Shown in pieces: positions 33,801-42,228 of a DNA stretch of 64,000 nt (its first letter is position 1; each line of letters starts with the position of its first letter). A model generated the notes under the pieces. The model saw only the letters and a list, made by a program, of their open reading frames with translations, did no database searches and was not told the origin of the DNA. The position numbers and the translations under genes are program-made. The stretch is from Carettochelys insculpta (Eukaryota; Chordata; Testudines; Carettochelyidae): NCBI RefSeq assembly GCF_033958435.1, contig NC_134152.1, forward strand, positions 15,672,001 to 15,736,000, read 5' to 3'.

Positions 33801-36467
33801 TATAGTGGCTCAGTGATCTTCCCCAATCACCTTCTCGATATGCATCATTCCCTTCATTAAAGAGATTTCTAACAAGCCCTCGTATGAATAACTGAAACAA
33901 AGAAACACTTATGAACTGAAGAACTCTGCAAATATTCCATATTTCTGCGTTAACTTTTTTGAAACAAGTCAATGGAAATAATTAATGCAAAGATTGTTTC
34001 CATCTTAAAAGAAAATACTCCCGCTATTTCTTGTTATGAAGTATTATCTAGACATTCCCAAAGTACCTATTACCAAAGACCCTACACGTAAATGAAGTGC
34101 AGTAACTGCTGGCAGAGCAGCTCATAAAGGGTACGTGATGTCAGTGCGAAGTAGCTACCCTTTCCAGAAACAAAAACAAGCCAAAAACAGAACAAGGCAC
34201 CTGGTACTTCACACTGAAGTCTCAGAAGGGATATCTTTGGCTCAAATCAGTTGCTCAGTCATGTTTGTGCTATTATCCAGCCAAAATTCAATCGAGAAAA
34301 GAGAGTTTTAATCATATAAACAGAAAGAGCTGCAAAACCATCTACCAATTAGCCACAACTGCAGAAAGATGCCTTGTAGATTCACATGGTGAAGCTACCG
34401 CCTCTTCACTAGCCACTGACATGTTAAACTAACTTTTGCGAAACTAAAACATGACCTTGATTCTTGTAATTATAAGATCTAAATTTATAGCCAAGATTAA
34501 GTGAACTAGCAATTTAAAAAATCTCTCTGAGCTACTTACAAAAGTTCTCTCTTTCCATTCAAATATTTGATTATATATACACACACACACCACAGGGTAA
34601 GACAAGTTAGCGAAAGGTAAATAACACTGTAATTTATTAGTATTAAAACCTATTAAAAATATCATTTAGACCCTCAGAAAAATTGAAAGTTTTTTTTTTT
34701 AAAAACACCACAAGGAAGAGATGTCTTCCTATCACAAGCATACGCTTCTAACAGATTTTAGAAAACAGCTTCATTACCTCATACTGTTCTTGTGTCCCTG
34801 GATAAGGTAAAGTAGACCTAGGAATTAAAGATAAACAACATTTTGTAAATTACTTCATTGTTAAAAACAAATATTAAGTTTAAGGATTCTGCATGCTACA
34901 GGCAACACTAATTCAGTCCCTGAGCACCATCCATTTTGTACACTAGTGAGACAGGGATCCTAGTATTAAAAAAGACTATCTGTTAATTCCATGAATACAT
35001 ACTAATGTAATGTTAATGCACCACTAGCCTAAATTAAGGATGCACAGTCAGCCTTAGTTCTAGCATTTCCTTACTTCCAAGCTGACTTAGCAACCTCAAT
35101 TTAGTCTTTGAAAATGCATTCTTACCTAGGTAGGTGAGAGGAACAGGGAGAAAGAAAAACGTTTGGAGGGCCTCAACTGACTCATTTTCACTTCTGTACT
35201 TTTACCATAACTCCCACACCCCAATCAAAATACATTCCGAATGTCAGCCAAGGGTGGGTAATCACTCCCTCAGTTCCCAAGGCAGCACTGGCTGCATGAA
35301 GACAGAGGCAAGAGACCACATCTGCTTCTTACAGCAACAACCAAATAATTTGAGGCAAAGGTGCACAGGAAGGATTGCCATACTACTGCTCCACCAAAAA
35401 CTTGGTCAGCCTAGAGATGGGGAAAAACCGATTACTCACTGTTCTAACTGTTGTCCTTTGAGATTTGCTGCTGGTATCTATTCAAGTTGTGTGCGGGGCG
35501 CATGCAACACCTCTCAAAGATGGTTAGTTGCTAAGGAAAACTTTCTGACAGCCAGGCACGTGTGCACACACAATGTAAGTAGATGTGAGCAAGCATTTAA
35601 AGAGAAGAATTTCCCTTCCCATGAAAACAGAAGATATCACCAGAGTGGACAAAGCAGCTCAGTGGATCAGCTGCAGGGAAACAAGTCTTCAGTGTTGGAG
35701 CAATCACTTCCTTTCATTGAGATTTAAAGAGCTGCTTTTTCTCCCAGAAGCCTTTCTAAACTGCCTTGGTGATGGGGGGAAGGCCTTGTAAGTCTTCTGC
35801 TCTCCAAGACCCCTTCTTCCACTCCATTTCCACATTGCAGCGAGGAAATACCCTGCTCAGAGTAGGGGCTGTCTATGAAAAGTCTATGTAAAATGCAGCC
35901 CCTCACCATTGCCTCCTCCAGTATCATATTAAAAGGGCTGATAGCCACATATACAGACTTATATTCACGAGTCTACACTCAAGGGTAGTAAATGTTACTA
36001 AAGTTAGCCACCTGAACTCCTCTGGGGCAAACTTTGACTACCTGAACCACATCCACAGCTTCCCCAAACAAAGAGGTATTCTCTTCTCTCCCCACATGGG
36101 GCCACTGCTTTTTGAAGCAACAGTCTTGACTCTTCAAACAGTGCTGCGCCTGGCTTATCCCAGAGACACACAGCTCTTACTTGTGGTAAAGCAAACGAGG
36201 GGAATCAGTTTGGAGGACCTAGATGCTTAAAACAAGAGTAATTTTAAACTGTGCATACATAATGAGATCTTAATAGACCAAATGTTCACCCTTATCTCAC
36301 TCTTAAAAGAGGCACCATATAAATAAAAGATCTAACTACACTTCAAGTAGGTCTGCACACACAGAAACACCCATACAAACATCTGTCACAAGATCTTACT
36401 GTATAAATTGCAGTCCTTTCGTGATGTCCTGCTGTCTGATACTTCTGTCTTCAGGCACACTGGACAT
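694..36467 (-). CDS. ZC3H7A: ZC3H7A, zinc finger CCCH-type containing 7A (22 coding exons, complete)
   Basis: The whole coding region can be assembled on the minus strand from 22 exons with GT donors and AG acceptors. All phases agree and give 975 codons plus stop, close to the roughly 970 residues of human ZC3H7A. Domains in order: TPR-like helices about residues 37-155; a basic segment 156-182; an acidic LD-type motif (LDELL, residues 287-291); a Ser-rich linker; then four finger modules. Their terminal zinc fingers are Cys511-Cys531 (all Cys), Cys639-His657, Cys779-His798 and Cys911-His929. A matrin/U1-like C2H2 finger lies at Cys863, Cys866, His879, His885. The family is RNA-binding; ZC3H7A/B have been reported to bind certain microRNA precursor hairpins, and paralogue ZC3H7B (RoXaN) uses TPR and LD motifs for protein contacts. 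No frameshift or premature stop was seen. Introns hold nearly all repeats. The paralogue ZC3H7B is less likely because exon-by-exon wording matches the A form. Confidence 0.97.
1081..1268 (-). mobile_element. Penelope-like element 3' end fragment
   Basis: The stretch from the AAAGCAG run through GTGGGACAGACCCACTTC to the AACCAAAAATAG-like region matches the 3' end of the longer element at 12467-15286, in the same orientation. It is 5'-truncated, as is common for retroelements. Confidence 0.75.
1793..1956 (-). CDS. ZC3H7A: ZC3H7A exon 22, C2H2 finger
   Basis: This 164-nt exon encodes residues 859-912 plus two bases of 913. It contains FHCWMCGKNCNSEKQWQGH and ISSEKHKEK, a C-x2-C-x12-H-x5-H finger of the U1C/matrin kind, and nearly every residue is identical to mammals. 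Donor GTATGT, acceptor CCAG. Confidence 0.97.
2244..2350. repeat. Short fold-back repeat with Penelope-like tail
   Basis: Two arms of about 37 bp (near 2244-2280 and 2304-2340) are inverted copies: GAGACTAGCTTTTGAGCTT and its complement. The right arm continues GGTCCAATAAAAGATA, a tail widespread in reptile and bird genomes. The family assignment is an inference. Confidence 0.6.
2511..2644 (-). CDS. ZC3H7A: ZC3H7A exon 21
   Basis: This 134-nt exon encodes residues 814-858: HDMEQLYEMWLKSQK, a hydrophilic stretch, then NKENGKQIHMPTDYAEVT, matching the linker before the C2H2 finger. Acceptor CATTAG, donor GTAAGT. Confidence 0.95.
3487..3595 (-). CDS. ZC3H7A: ZC3H7A exon 20, CCCH finger 3
   Basis: This 109-nt exon encodes LCNHIASGKKCQYVGN and CSFAHSPEEREMWTYMK (residues 778-814). 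It is a C-x8-C-x5-C-x3-H finger at Cys779-His798. Acceptor TTTAG, donor GTAAGT. Confidence 0.96.
4664..4769 (-). CDS. ZC3H7A: ZC3H7A exon 19
   Basis: This 106-nt exon encodes residues 742-777: WTKDRRVVLVMSNERKKW and IRPLPTKKQVPLQFD, a basic linker like that of exon 13. Acceptor CCTTAG, donor GTATGT. Confidence 0.96.
5130..5263 (-). CDS. ZC3H7A: ZC3H7A exon 18
   Basis: This 134-nt exon encodes residues 698-741 plus two bases of 742. MKFVCSQCWRNGQV and KYCSAKARH form the CxxC half of module 3. Acceptor TTTAAG, donor GTGAGT. Confidence 0.96.
5907..5983 (-). CDS. ZC3H7A: ZC3H7A exon 17
   Basis: This 77-nt exon encodes MSHDAIAQESKKYWQN and MELNAHGAQ (residues 672-697), matching the family segment ISHDAIAQESKRYWQN. 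Acceptor GTGCAG, donor GTATTT. Confidence 0.94.
6687..7043. mobile_element. Non-autonomous TIR DNA transposon (MITE)
   Basis: The ends GGCTATGTCTACACTACAG and, inverted, GGCTATGTCTAGATTACAG bound about 357 bp in the intron between exons 17 and 16. The interior has short inverted CTGTTGACAGA-type motifs. No clean target duplication was found, so the superfamily is left open. Confidence 0.65.
7269..7762. mobile_element. Tc1/mariner (Tigger-like) non-autonomous element
   Basis: Both ends read CAGTAAACCCTCCATTT inward, with 24-bp terminal inverted repeats differing by one base. TA dinucleotides flank each side (7267-7268 and 7763-7764), as expected for Tc1/mariner insertion. The interior encodes no transposase. 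Confidence 0.85.
8841..9022 (-). CDS. ZC3H7A: ZC3H7A exon 16, CCCH finger 2
   Basis: This 182-nt exon encodes residues 611-671 plus the first base of 672. It contains CRHEVRYGCLREDECFYAH, a C-x7-C-x5-C-x3-H finger, followed by the conserved SLVELKVWIMQ helix. Acceptor ACAG, donor GTATGT. Confidence 0.97.
9466..9552 (-). mobile_element. Probable CR1-related fragment
   Basis: A segment around the words GTCATCTAGTCCAACTTCCTG resembles a common reptile and bird retroelement tail. It is short and diverged, so the class is tentative. Confidence 0.4.
9560..10587. other. Intronic GT/CC-rich low-complexity sequence
   Basis: The stretch 9930-10300 is rich in GTGTGTG and GGGG runs and gives long overlapping open frames on both strands with His/Thr/Pro-rich translations. 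These have no domain signature and are composition artefacts. No gene is seen. Confidence 0.6.
10588..10800 (-). mobile_element. Penelope-like element 3' end fragment
   Basis: It has the same layout as the copy near 1081: AAAGCAGTCCAGTAGCACTTT, then GTGGGACAAACCCACTTC, then ACCAAAAAT. It is 5'-truncated and lies in the intron between exons 16 and 15. Confidence 0.75.
11264..11621. mobile_element. Tc1/mariner-type non-autonomous element
   Basis: The ends CAGTAGAACCTCAGAGTTAC and, inverted, CAGGACAACCTCATAGTTAC are flanked by TA (11262-11263 and 11622-11623). The 358-bp interior is AT-rich with no ORF. Confidence 0.8.
11667..11764 (-). CDS. ZC3H7A: ZC3H7A exon 15
   Basis: This 98-nt exon encodes KCFDHKPRIISKRNKD and CSHPAMHEFEDNK (residues 579-611), the CxxC half of module 2. 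Acceptor TTTCAG, donor GTATGT. Confidence 0.95.
12019..12215 (-). CDS. ZC3H7A: ZC3H7A exon 14, first zinc finger of module series
   Basis: This 197-nt exon encodes residues 513-578: EECRYPGHCTFAYCQEE, then VWTLERKGAF and the start of CEKC. The finger is C-x8-C-x5-C-x4-C, with Cys531 where the other three fingers have His. Acceptor CTTAG, donor GTGCTT. Confidence 0.95.
12467..15286 (-). mobile_element. Near full-length Penelope-like retroelement (Neptune/Penelope type)
   Basis: A 2.8-kb insertion in the intron between ZC3H7A exons 14 and 13. It is bounded by a 14-bp direct repeat ACTACTGCAAAAAG (12453-12466 and 15287-15300), a target-site duplication. Minus-strand reading gives reverse-transcriptase pieces with a YIDD catalytic core, then a GIY-YIG endonuclease, the order typical of Penelope-like elements. 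Both ends carry inverted copies of about 40 bp containing CTTTAAAGTGCTACTAGACT, recalling the pLTR arrangement of these elements. Frames are broken, so it is inactive. Truncated relatives are scattered over the window. Confidence 0.9.
12639..14545 (-). pseudogene. Penelope-like RT / GIY-YIG endonuclease relic
   Basis: Going 5' to 3' on the minus strand: IKPADKGGAADIMNKSDYE (template-binding part, from 14545); MDLRALYTTIPHEDGL near 14038 (RT motif A); LQYIDDIFMIW near 13790-13760 with YIDD at 13773-13784; then PNLMRILTNHHS; and C-terminal ALYIGRTSNSLRQRINGH near 12975-12920, the GIY-YIG core. A stop codon near 12996 (TAA after IMCQ) and at least one frameshift between RT blocks break the frame. 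The protein would have acted in target-primed reverse transcription; this copy cannot. Confidence 0.88.
16093..16254 (-). CDS. ZC3H7A: ZC3H7A exon 13
   Basis: This 162-nt exon encodes residues 459-512 plus the first base of 513, including EHKCKKDVLIGKIKN and SWKKIRPRPTKT, a basic linker between the finger halves of module 1. It has no long ORF of its own but is clear by translation. Acceptor TTTTAG, donor GTAAGT. Confidence 0.95.
17951..18320. mobile_element. Non-autonomous TIR DNA transposon (MITE)
   Basis: The left end GGCTGTGTCTATACTGTC and right end GCGTAGACGTAGACATAG are inverted relatives. Subterminal AAAGAGGAATGCA blocks are also inverted, and so are the next blocks containing ATATCTCATG. 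Interior arms pair over much of the length. It lies in the intron between exons 13 and 12. Confidence 0.7.
18557..18749 (-). CDS. ZC3H7A: ZC3H7A exon 12, first CxxC
   Basis: This 193-nt exon encodes residues 395-458 plus the first base of 459. It ends with PLEGTHELRQACQLCFIKTG; Cys451 and Cys454 start the first zinc module. Acceptor TGGCAG, donor GTATGG. Confidence 0.95.
19102..19537. mobile_element. Near-perfect palindromic MITE
   Basis: About 436 bp made of two arms of about 210 bp that are close to exact inverted copies around a very short centre near 19320. The ends are GGCTACGTCTAAACTAGCC and, inverted, GCCATGTCTACACTAGCC. Each arm has its own inner hairpin (AAAATGGCCATGCAAATGG and complement) and many TTCGAA/CpG motifs. 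A diverged left-half relative lies at 52438-52625. It sits in the intron between exons 12 and 11. Confidence 0.85.
20031..20098 (-). CDS. ZC3H7A: ZC3H7A exon 11
   Basis: This 68-nt exon encodes DLSSSVSRDGTATVNSNNSS then LLL (residues 372-394), matching the family segment DLSTSTSREGTPL. Acceptor ATCCAG, donor GTAAGT. Confidence 0.94.
21256..21463 (-). CDS. ZC3H7A: ZC3H7A exon 10
   Basis: This 208-nt exon encodes residues 303-371 plus the first base of 372, including IVRGPIPSASV, TLLGTLPVGAGF and SSLENFCSSLNTFSVSDSKR. It is a low-complexity Ser-rich linker conserved in the family. Acceptor TTCCAG, donor GTAAGG. Confidence 0.95.
22080..25420. mobile_element. Large repeat with inverted termini (probable DNA transposon remnant)
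   Basis: The left end GAGGTTCTTCAAGGTGG then TGTCCCTGTGAGTGCTCCAC is mirrored near 25380-25415 (GTGGAGGACCCACAGGGACG then GGAAGAACC). A partial direct copy of the left end occurs near 22335-22415. The 3.3-kb body has no intact ORF and includes a CR1 fragment near 23.2-23.5 kb. It fills most of the intron between exons 10 and 9. Confidence 0.5.
23190..23480 (+). mobile_element. CR1 LINE internal fragment
   Basis: The sequence around ATCCCTGAAGACTGAAAAAG and GACTACCCAAGAAACTACAG corresponds to the CR1 reverse-transcriptase region encoding P-E-D-W-K and N-Y-R-P-V-S-type motifs. It has many stops and short deletions. Confidence 0.75.
26105..26388 (-). CDS. ZC3H7A: ZC3H7A exon 9, acidic LD-motif exon
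   Basis: The largest coding exon (284 nt, residues 208-302). It carries LPPSVLANGG and an acidic stretch ending GEELDELLDSVPDSDENVT. The LDELL core resembles the LD motif of ZC3H7B/RoXaN. Acceptor TTTCAG, donor GTAAAC. Confidence 0.95.
27025..27058 (-). CDS. ZC3H7A: ZC3H7A exon 8 (34 nt)
   Basis: A very short exon encoding NSNSSVEDIES, matching the family motif SVEDIEPD. The acceptor is TTACAG and the donor GTGAGT. It ends in phase 1 and joins the next exon to make Asp208. Confidence 0.92.
27855..27896 (-). CDS. ZC3H7A: ZC3H7A exon 7 (42 nt)
   Basis: A 14-codon exon (PTSSHSVSGEVSVK, residues 183-196) between a TTACAG acceptor and GTAAGT donor, phase 0 on both sides. Skipping it would keep the frame, so it could be an alternative cassette; that is inference. 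Confidence 0.88.
27974..28054 (-). CDS. ZC3H7A: ZC3H7A exon 6
   Basis: This 81-nt exon encodes residues 156-182 (DESVIKLTQELAQKLG then KIRKAYVRAR). It is a capping helix after the TPRs with a basic end. A TG/CA repeat lies only about 37-79 nt upstream of its acceptor in the transcript. Confidence 0.96.
28091..28133. repeat. Compound TG/CA/CG microsatellite
   Basis: A CGTGTGTGTG run, then CTGTACACACACACG, then CGCGCGCACG. The TG and CA halves are inverted, so the transcript can fold into a hairpin. It is 37-79 nt upstream of the exon 6 acceptor in ZC3H7A. Confidence 0.9.
29420..29960. repeat. Cluster of inverted/direct short units
   Basis: The words GGAAACTGACCAG and CTGGTCAGTTTCC, and GCTGGGAACCAGG and its complement, recur several times in both orientations over 540 bp. 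This gives long open frames on both strands that are not genes. Confidence 0.65.
30636..31525. mobile_element. hAT-like non-autonomous repeat
   Basis: It starts near AGGGTATGGAATCTCTGAACC and ends near GTGGCCCCTGACCCAAAAAA then GCTCCCCACCC, the usual layout of reptile hAT-type elements with CAGGGGTGGGGAAC-like ends. The GC-rich interior gives spurious ORFs on both strands. Confidence 0.5.
31925..32230. mobile_element. hAT-like repeat fragment
   Basis: Contains CAACTCCCACTGGCCATGG and CCGCAGCTCCCACTGGCTGC blocks that also occur in the repeat at 53650-54410. The family is inferred from these shared blocks. Confidence 0.45.
32537..32790. mobile_element. MITE fragment
   Basis: The left end GGCCTTGTCTACACTCTCC belongs to the same end family as other MITEs here. 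The right end is missing or too diverged to place. Confidence 0.5.
32973..33131 (-). CDS. ZC3H7A: ZC3H7A exon 5, TPR parts 2-3
   Basis: This 159-nt exon encodes residues 103-155, including HDKVLEDCEIALRLN and YKKAYDAVAKCSLAVPQ, the second and third TPR helices. The acceptor is TCTCAG and the donor GTAAGT, phase 0. Confidence 0.96.
33694..33891 (-). CDS. ZC3H7A: ZC3H7A exon 4, TPR part 1
   Basis: This 198-nt exon encodes residues 37-102. It contains VRNLFNEGNDAYREGDW and HYTEALN, a typical TPR helix pair, then LHVNRIVCYSN from the next repeat. It is bounded by TTTCAG and GTAAGT, phase 0 on both sides. Confidence 0.96.
34778..34817 (-). CDS. ZC3H7A: ZC3H7A exon 3
   Basis: This 40-nt exon (residues 23-36) encodes STLPYPGTQEQYE, matching the conserved YPGTQEQY segment before the TPR. 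It is flanked by CCTAG and GTAATG, too short for a simple ORF search, and the phase fits both neighbours. Confidence 0.93.
34820..36399. other. Intron 2 of ZC3H7A
   Basis: Unclassified intronic sequence. The part 35415-35560 resembles the terminal word set of the large repeat at 22080 (GTTGTCCTTTGAGAT). A 197-codon open frame at 35134-35727 has no domain signature and overlaps this repeat. Confidence 0.5.
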
Positions 36468-36503
36468 GTTACCTCACACATCCACTCTTTAATTCTACAG
36501 TTT
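36400..36503 (-). CDS. ZC3H7A: ZC3H7A exon 2 with start codon (coding 36400-36467)
   Basis: A TTTCAG acceptor precedes about 36 nt of 5' UTR and then an ATG at 36467. The peptide starts MSSVPEDRSIRQQ and continues GLQFIQ, as in the known family N-terminus. The donor GTAAGA splits the Gln23 codon. The 5' UTR here is spliced, so a non-coding first exon must lie upstream, probably in the CpG island near 44 kb. Confidence 0.93.
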
Positions 36504-36914
36504 CTGAAAGAATAAACAGGATTTAGTGTGCTCCACTTGCTAGCATATTTGCCTCTACACCTGAAGGTTCATATCTTACACCAGGGCTAAGTCCAATAAC
36601 AATGTAGACACTGGCTTCTCACACCTACTTCAATGCATTTTTTCCTGACAATACATTAAAGTTAAATTCCTACCAGAAGCAGGTGTATAAGCCAGACTGT
36701 CCAACCAAACATTCTCTTCCTGCACAACAGCTGTGTGCTACAGTTTCACAGAATAACCTGTATCTATACTTTGCTGAGAATGTTACTCCTCCACTCGTGA
36801 AGGATTAGATAAACTTAGGAGTGAAGGTTGTCAGTGCCACTGCAAAAATAACCAGGTTTGTCACTACTAAACTACAGTAAGTGCTCTGGCTATCTGAGCA
36901 CTTGTCCACTCTAA

Positions 36915-37199
36915 GGCCATGTCTACACTACTCCTCCCTTTTGGAAAGCGTATTTAAATTACATGGATTGGAACTGGGTAATGAGGTGCTGGTATGAATA
37001 TTTAGTGCCTTATTAGCATGATGGCAGCCAGTTATGCTTCAAAAGTGCTGCTTTCTAAAAGCAAAATGTCTGTGTAGATGTAGGTGCTTCGAAATAAACC
37101 CCAGACTTTAAAATTTCCTTATTCCCAATTCATTAACCAGTTCCGGTCTGTGTCATTTAAATACTCCTTCCGAAAGGGAGGGGTAATGTAGACACAAGC
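36915..37199. mobile_element. Non-autonomous TIR DNA transposon (MITE)
   Basis: GGCCATGTCTACACTACTCC at the left and the inverted AGCTTGTGTCTACATTACCC at the right enclose 285 bp. The subterminal CTCCCTTTYGGAAAG blocks are inverted too. Confidence 0.75.
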
Positions 37200-38389
37200 T
37201 AGATGGCATAGGACCATTGTATAGTATAAAACAAGCTTGGCAAACCAGTTAGTTGGAATATTTGACCATGGTCAAATTAGTGTGTGGCAAGAAACCCTTA
37301 ATATATGAAAGGTCGTACCTTTTGATTACATCATGTGTTCCTGCAAGAATTCTACACAACTATGTTGCAGAATTTGCACACTAATATTGGTGACCACATA
37401 ACTTCCTTTTTCTTCCACAGAATAGGGTGCAGAGCTAGTGGCCAGTATTAGGAGTCACTGGCTGCAAGACAGCCCACCTTGCAAGTAAAAGGCACCATGG
37501 ACAGGAGCAGTAGGGGAAGGAGCTGGAGGGCTCCCAGCAGCTGCAGTTCCCAAGACACCCTGAAGGAAGGCGACGGCATACAGGTATGCCACTTGGAACC
37601 TGACATCAGACTGTTTTTCCCTCTGGAACCCTGGGCTCTGAAGGAGGTTGGGGTACAGGTGCCTGGGCTCTAGGAAACTGGGAATGTATGTGGGGGAGGG
37701 GTCTGAAGGGGCATCCACCAACTAGGCTCTGAAGAGGGAAGGGACAGAGAAACAGAATCTCTGCTCCTGGGGAATTTTTGTGTCTCCATATCATCACCTG
37801 TTGGCACCCATGTCTTTATTTTGAAATACAACCATCCCTTGTTTAATAAGTACTTTACTTACAAGTACTCTCTAAAAACGGGGGACATGTATACTGAACT
37901 ATGTTCACTAAATGAGTGCACTTCCCCCACTAATATGAGCAAGCCACGGGGTCCCTGGCCAGGGAACACGAAGATCCATGGCTGGCTCTGCTCCAGCCAC
38001 AGGGTCCCTGGCTGAGGGGACAGGGAGACCTCCACCCCACCAGCAGCCCCAAACTACCCATGGCCTTAGAACCTCCCTGCGGCCCAAAACTTTCCCCCAG
38101 TCTTAGACAATGCCCCGCATCCCTAAACCGCCCCCAGCCTTAGATTCCCTCCTCCCCTCCCCACTGCAGCCCTAAACGGCCCCAGCCTTAGACACTCCAT
38201 CTCCTTCCGCAGCCTCTTCAGTGGGGCTGCTAGCCTGGGTGGCTCCCCCAGCCCTCCTGCTCCCAGCAGGTAACAGTCGTTAAAACCAATTAACTCAAGT
38301 GTTAAGCTTTCAGCACCTAGGCTTAAGGTAATTGCTATCTCTAATGATAGATATCTGCACTTCAAAGGAACATGGGCGCTTCGCAGTGC

Positions 38390-38555
38390 CAGCAGCTACA
38401 CACACCCCAGCAATTTGAAGTCTGACACTTTGAAGTTGCCATGGGGCAGAATTAGTTTAATGAAGTGCTGTGTATTCACTGCAGCACTTCATTAGTAATC
38501 TCCCATCACCCTGATTCACATGCCCCCGTCAAAGTTGAAGGTAAGTGTAGATAAG
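38390..38555. mobile_element. MITE fragment related to 59388-59623
   Basis: Shares GACACTTTGAAGTTGCCATG, AATGAAGTGCTG and the TAAGTGTAGATAAG right end with the element near 59.5 kb. The left end is lost. Confidence 0.6.
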
Positions 38556-39517
38556 TCCAGCATGTAATAAATTGAGACTATTTCTATCAAGCTCCCATTT
38601 TATTTCATTAATCCTAACAAAGGAAGAATAGACTACAGGAAAGATCTTGTTCAGACAACGAAAAAGAAAAGAGGATTAAGACATTGTATACAAAGTGCTC
38701 ATGCAGAAAGGAAGTAATTTGTACTGGTTGTTTGAAAGTAAAGTATTTAAGGTATCTGTCATGCATAGTTTTAAAAGTTATTTTAGCATAGCTGTAAAAA
38801 GATATATTCCTCCGCAAAATTCAGGTTTACTCTTAAGAGATTTGGAAAGTTTAATCAACACTTATATATGTGCAGATATTTGAAAAGATATCTAATACGC
38901 TAATATAGGAATGTGCCTATCATTTCCCATCAGTTACGGGGAATTGGACAACATGAGATGGATCACACAATCCTTCCCCTGTTCTGTTCTAAGCCTGTGA
39001 AGCATCAGGCATTGGCCACTGTTGGGGGAAAAAAAAAAAATGCCAACAAAGCCACACCCTGCTAGGCTGAGAAAATTTCAGGCTATAACATATACCTTTT
39101 GGCTGAAGTATTTTCCAGATAAGTAACTGTTATTAAAATCCAGAAGTACCCTACAGCATTTACTGTTAATACCCTGCATTTTTCTAATACCGTTCATCCA
39201 AACGTCAAAACAAACTACATCACCTCTGTAAGATGGAAGAATTACTTCCACTTTAAACATGCCCACACCATGGCACAGAGTTAAAAAAAAAAAAAATCCC
39301 TAAAGTCAAGTTAGCAGCAGGACCTCCAGTTCTTGGTTCCACTGAACATACAGAATTTGTGATGCCTGATACCAAAAGGATAAAACTGAAAAATCAATTA
39401 TATATTTAAAATGTGCCTCTGACATAAAGTTCCAGCAGCTTGTTGATTTATTTGAGTACAAAGGCAACAGTAATCCTATTCCAGGACAGGAAAAAACAAC
39501 ACCATAAAAGCCCAGGA

Positions 39518-39605
39518 CAGGGGTCGGCAACCTGTGGCTCTGGAACCGCAAGGGGCTCTTTAAGGAGCTACATGCAACTCTGAGCACTGCCACCACTGAC
39601 TTCTC
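39518..39605 (+). mobile_element. hAT-type terminal fragment
   Basis: The start CAGGGGTCGGCAACCTGTGG is the characteristic end of a hAT family with CAGNG termini. The body fades after about 90 bp and no matching right end was located. Confidence 0.6.
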
Positions 39606-42228
39606 TCGGGGCTCTGGAAGCAGATGCCGCTTAAACAGAATTTATTTATTTGAAAATAAGTTCCGTTTAAGCAGCAGCAGCTCTGGACCCGCTAAGCGGT
39701 CAGTGGCAACAGAGCAGGGAGCCCAGAAGTGAAAGCCAGCAGGGCAGGGGGCCGCCCCACATGGCAGAAGTCAGCTGGCAGGAGAGCTGGAGGTAGGGGT
39801 GGCTGAGCCTATCCTGCTGGAGACGCACAGCCTCACAGCCCGCCAAGAAGGAGGAGGCGGTGGTGGCGGAGAGCAGCGGGGAAGGTCACAGTGGGACTAA
39901 GCACTGAGGTGAGTTACTCCTGGGGCAGGAGGGAGGTTGGGGCTCAGACGAGCTAAGACTGGGGATTGGGGGTGGATTTGGGGGTTGAGGCAAGTAAAGC
40001 CTGGGGAACGGGGGTGGGAAGTAACCACTTCCTAACTGGTACAAATTATTGTGTGTGCACAGTTCTTGAAACAGGGTGATAAAAAGCATGGCTTGACATT
40101 TATTAATGACTGTCTCATATTCACATGCATTGCAGCTCTTGAAGGATTGATTCTGTAACTGAATTTGAAAAATGGCTCTTCATGTTATTTTAGTTGCAGA
40201 CACCTGGCCTGGGACAACATACGTCAACATTTTCTCCACTCTTTTACATTTCAATTTATTTCCTATAACTTTATTACTCATTTCTACAGTAGTTTGAGAT
40301 ACAAGCAAGAAAAATATAAAATAAATGTTGTAAGTTATAGTACAGTAGAAAGCACATGGCATAAGAGTTAAGAATTCCAAGAACACATGCCAAAAGGAAG
40401 CATGTAACTCTCTCTGTCTGGGCATGTGAGCAACTCTGCTTCCCATCTTCACCATCCATGCATTAAACTTCAAAATTCCTGTCACAATAAGTGTGAGGAG
40501 ATACAAGAAGAAAGAGATACATAGGGAAACACAAGTCAAGCTGGACACACCTGCCACCAATATTCATACCAAAAAAGGATATTACCCAAAACTCAGGCTC
40601 ATGACAGTTACTATGACATTGACTGTCCACAATACCAACATTATTTATATACTGATCTTGCCCACCCCACTCTTTACATGTACACCACAGAACAAGTCTG
40701 CATGAATCATCAAGATGTGGGCTACTTGGAGGACCAGCTTTTCTCCTGGTAGATAATTAATGCCACCAGGCTCCTCAATACATCACAATTTTAGAGACAA
40801 AACAAGGGAGGTGGAAAGACAATAGTATTGGTATTTGACCTTGGATGAACTCATTAGGTTCTTTAGCATATATACCACAGAACAAGTCCAAGAGTCCAGA
40901 TTACTTTTCTTCCCCCAAACAGACAACTACCAGTGCTGTTACGCATTAGAATCCCCATTCCAAAGATATTAGCAGCGTCAGCCCAAAGACTAAAAAACAG
41001 CAGTTATTTGGGCAGTAAAAAAAATGAGATTGGCCAACAAGCCCTACAATCTTTAAAAAGAGAATATGTTGTGTATTTTTGTATTTATTGATCCTTGACT
41101 TTCTCCATCCACCTCCCCACTAGAAGGTGAAAAAGAGCCAACCCCCTTCCCACTGTCCCCACACACTGAAGGCAAATGGGAGGTGAAAACACTATCAAAG
41201 AGTACTTGGAGCAATGGCCTAGTAGTTTCTACAGGTTAACATCTCATACATATATAACCAAGGTATCTCCACTATTCCCAACCCCCTCAAAGCTGCACTC
41301 CTTGAGGAAAAAATAACTTTGCATTATTTAAAATATAATCTATATTCTGTGGTTTCAAACATAGTAAGTAAATTTAAGGTAATTATTTATGGTGATTAGT
41401 AAGAAACCATTAGTGAACTATCTTAGGCCATGATGATTTGTTTAATTAAATTCCTCTTATCTGCCATGTCTCAACTCCCCTATTATATTTGCAGTACAGT
41501 AGTTGGTAGCTAACCTGCAACTAAACTGAACTGCGTTTATGAGAGAACATCTAAATACAACCAGGAAAACAGAAAATAAAATGAAAGGTCAACCACTAAT
41601 ACCCTAAGTTTTAAGTTATTTACCAGCAGCATATTGGCACAGCTTGTTTAGCTTCTTCCCCCTTATGACAAGGCAAGACACTAATCATGTTTTGTTTTCC
41701 TATATACTGCCACACTTCATTATTTTTAATATCATTTTGGAATATTAGAACAGAAAATAGTAGTCCTGAAAAGGTATCACTGGCTGTCAAGAAGTTCAGG
41801 CTATGTTGGAGAGGTAGCAGCTGAGGTTTGTTTTTAATAATGTTTAATATTTTGAAGAACACAAATTAATAAAGGAAATCATGCTGACTGAAGTTTCTGC
41901 AAGATAACCACAGCTATTTAAATGTAATACCTACAATTGACAAAGTGTCCTTATAGAGACATCTTCAACTATAAAATTAATTCCATATTTCTTACTTTGC
42001 AAGTGACTTTCCAAATAGCATTTACTACAAGTGAAGGATTAACACTTCCTCTGCATTTCCTTATCGTTCAATCAGTAAATGTGATAGTCTTTTGCACATA
42101 TTAAGACTTTTTATTAACTTGGTCTTCAGAAATTAGTTTGAAGCAACTGAATAGAAGCAAATTAAATTTTTAAAACATGGGAAAAAGAAATATCATATAC
42201 AAAAGGAAAGATAACTCAAACCACACTG

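Noticed and set aside
35134..35727. 197-codon open frame on the plus strand
   Set aside because: No domain, odd composition and overlap with a repeat-like stretch in ZC3H7A intron 2; opposite strand to the gene. Treated as chance.
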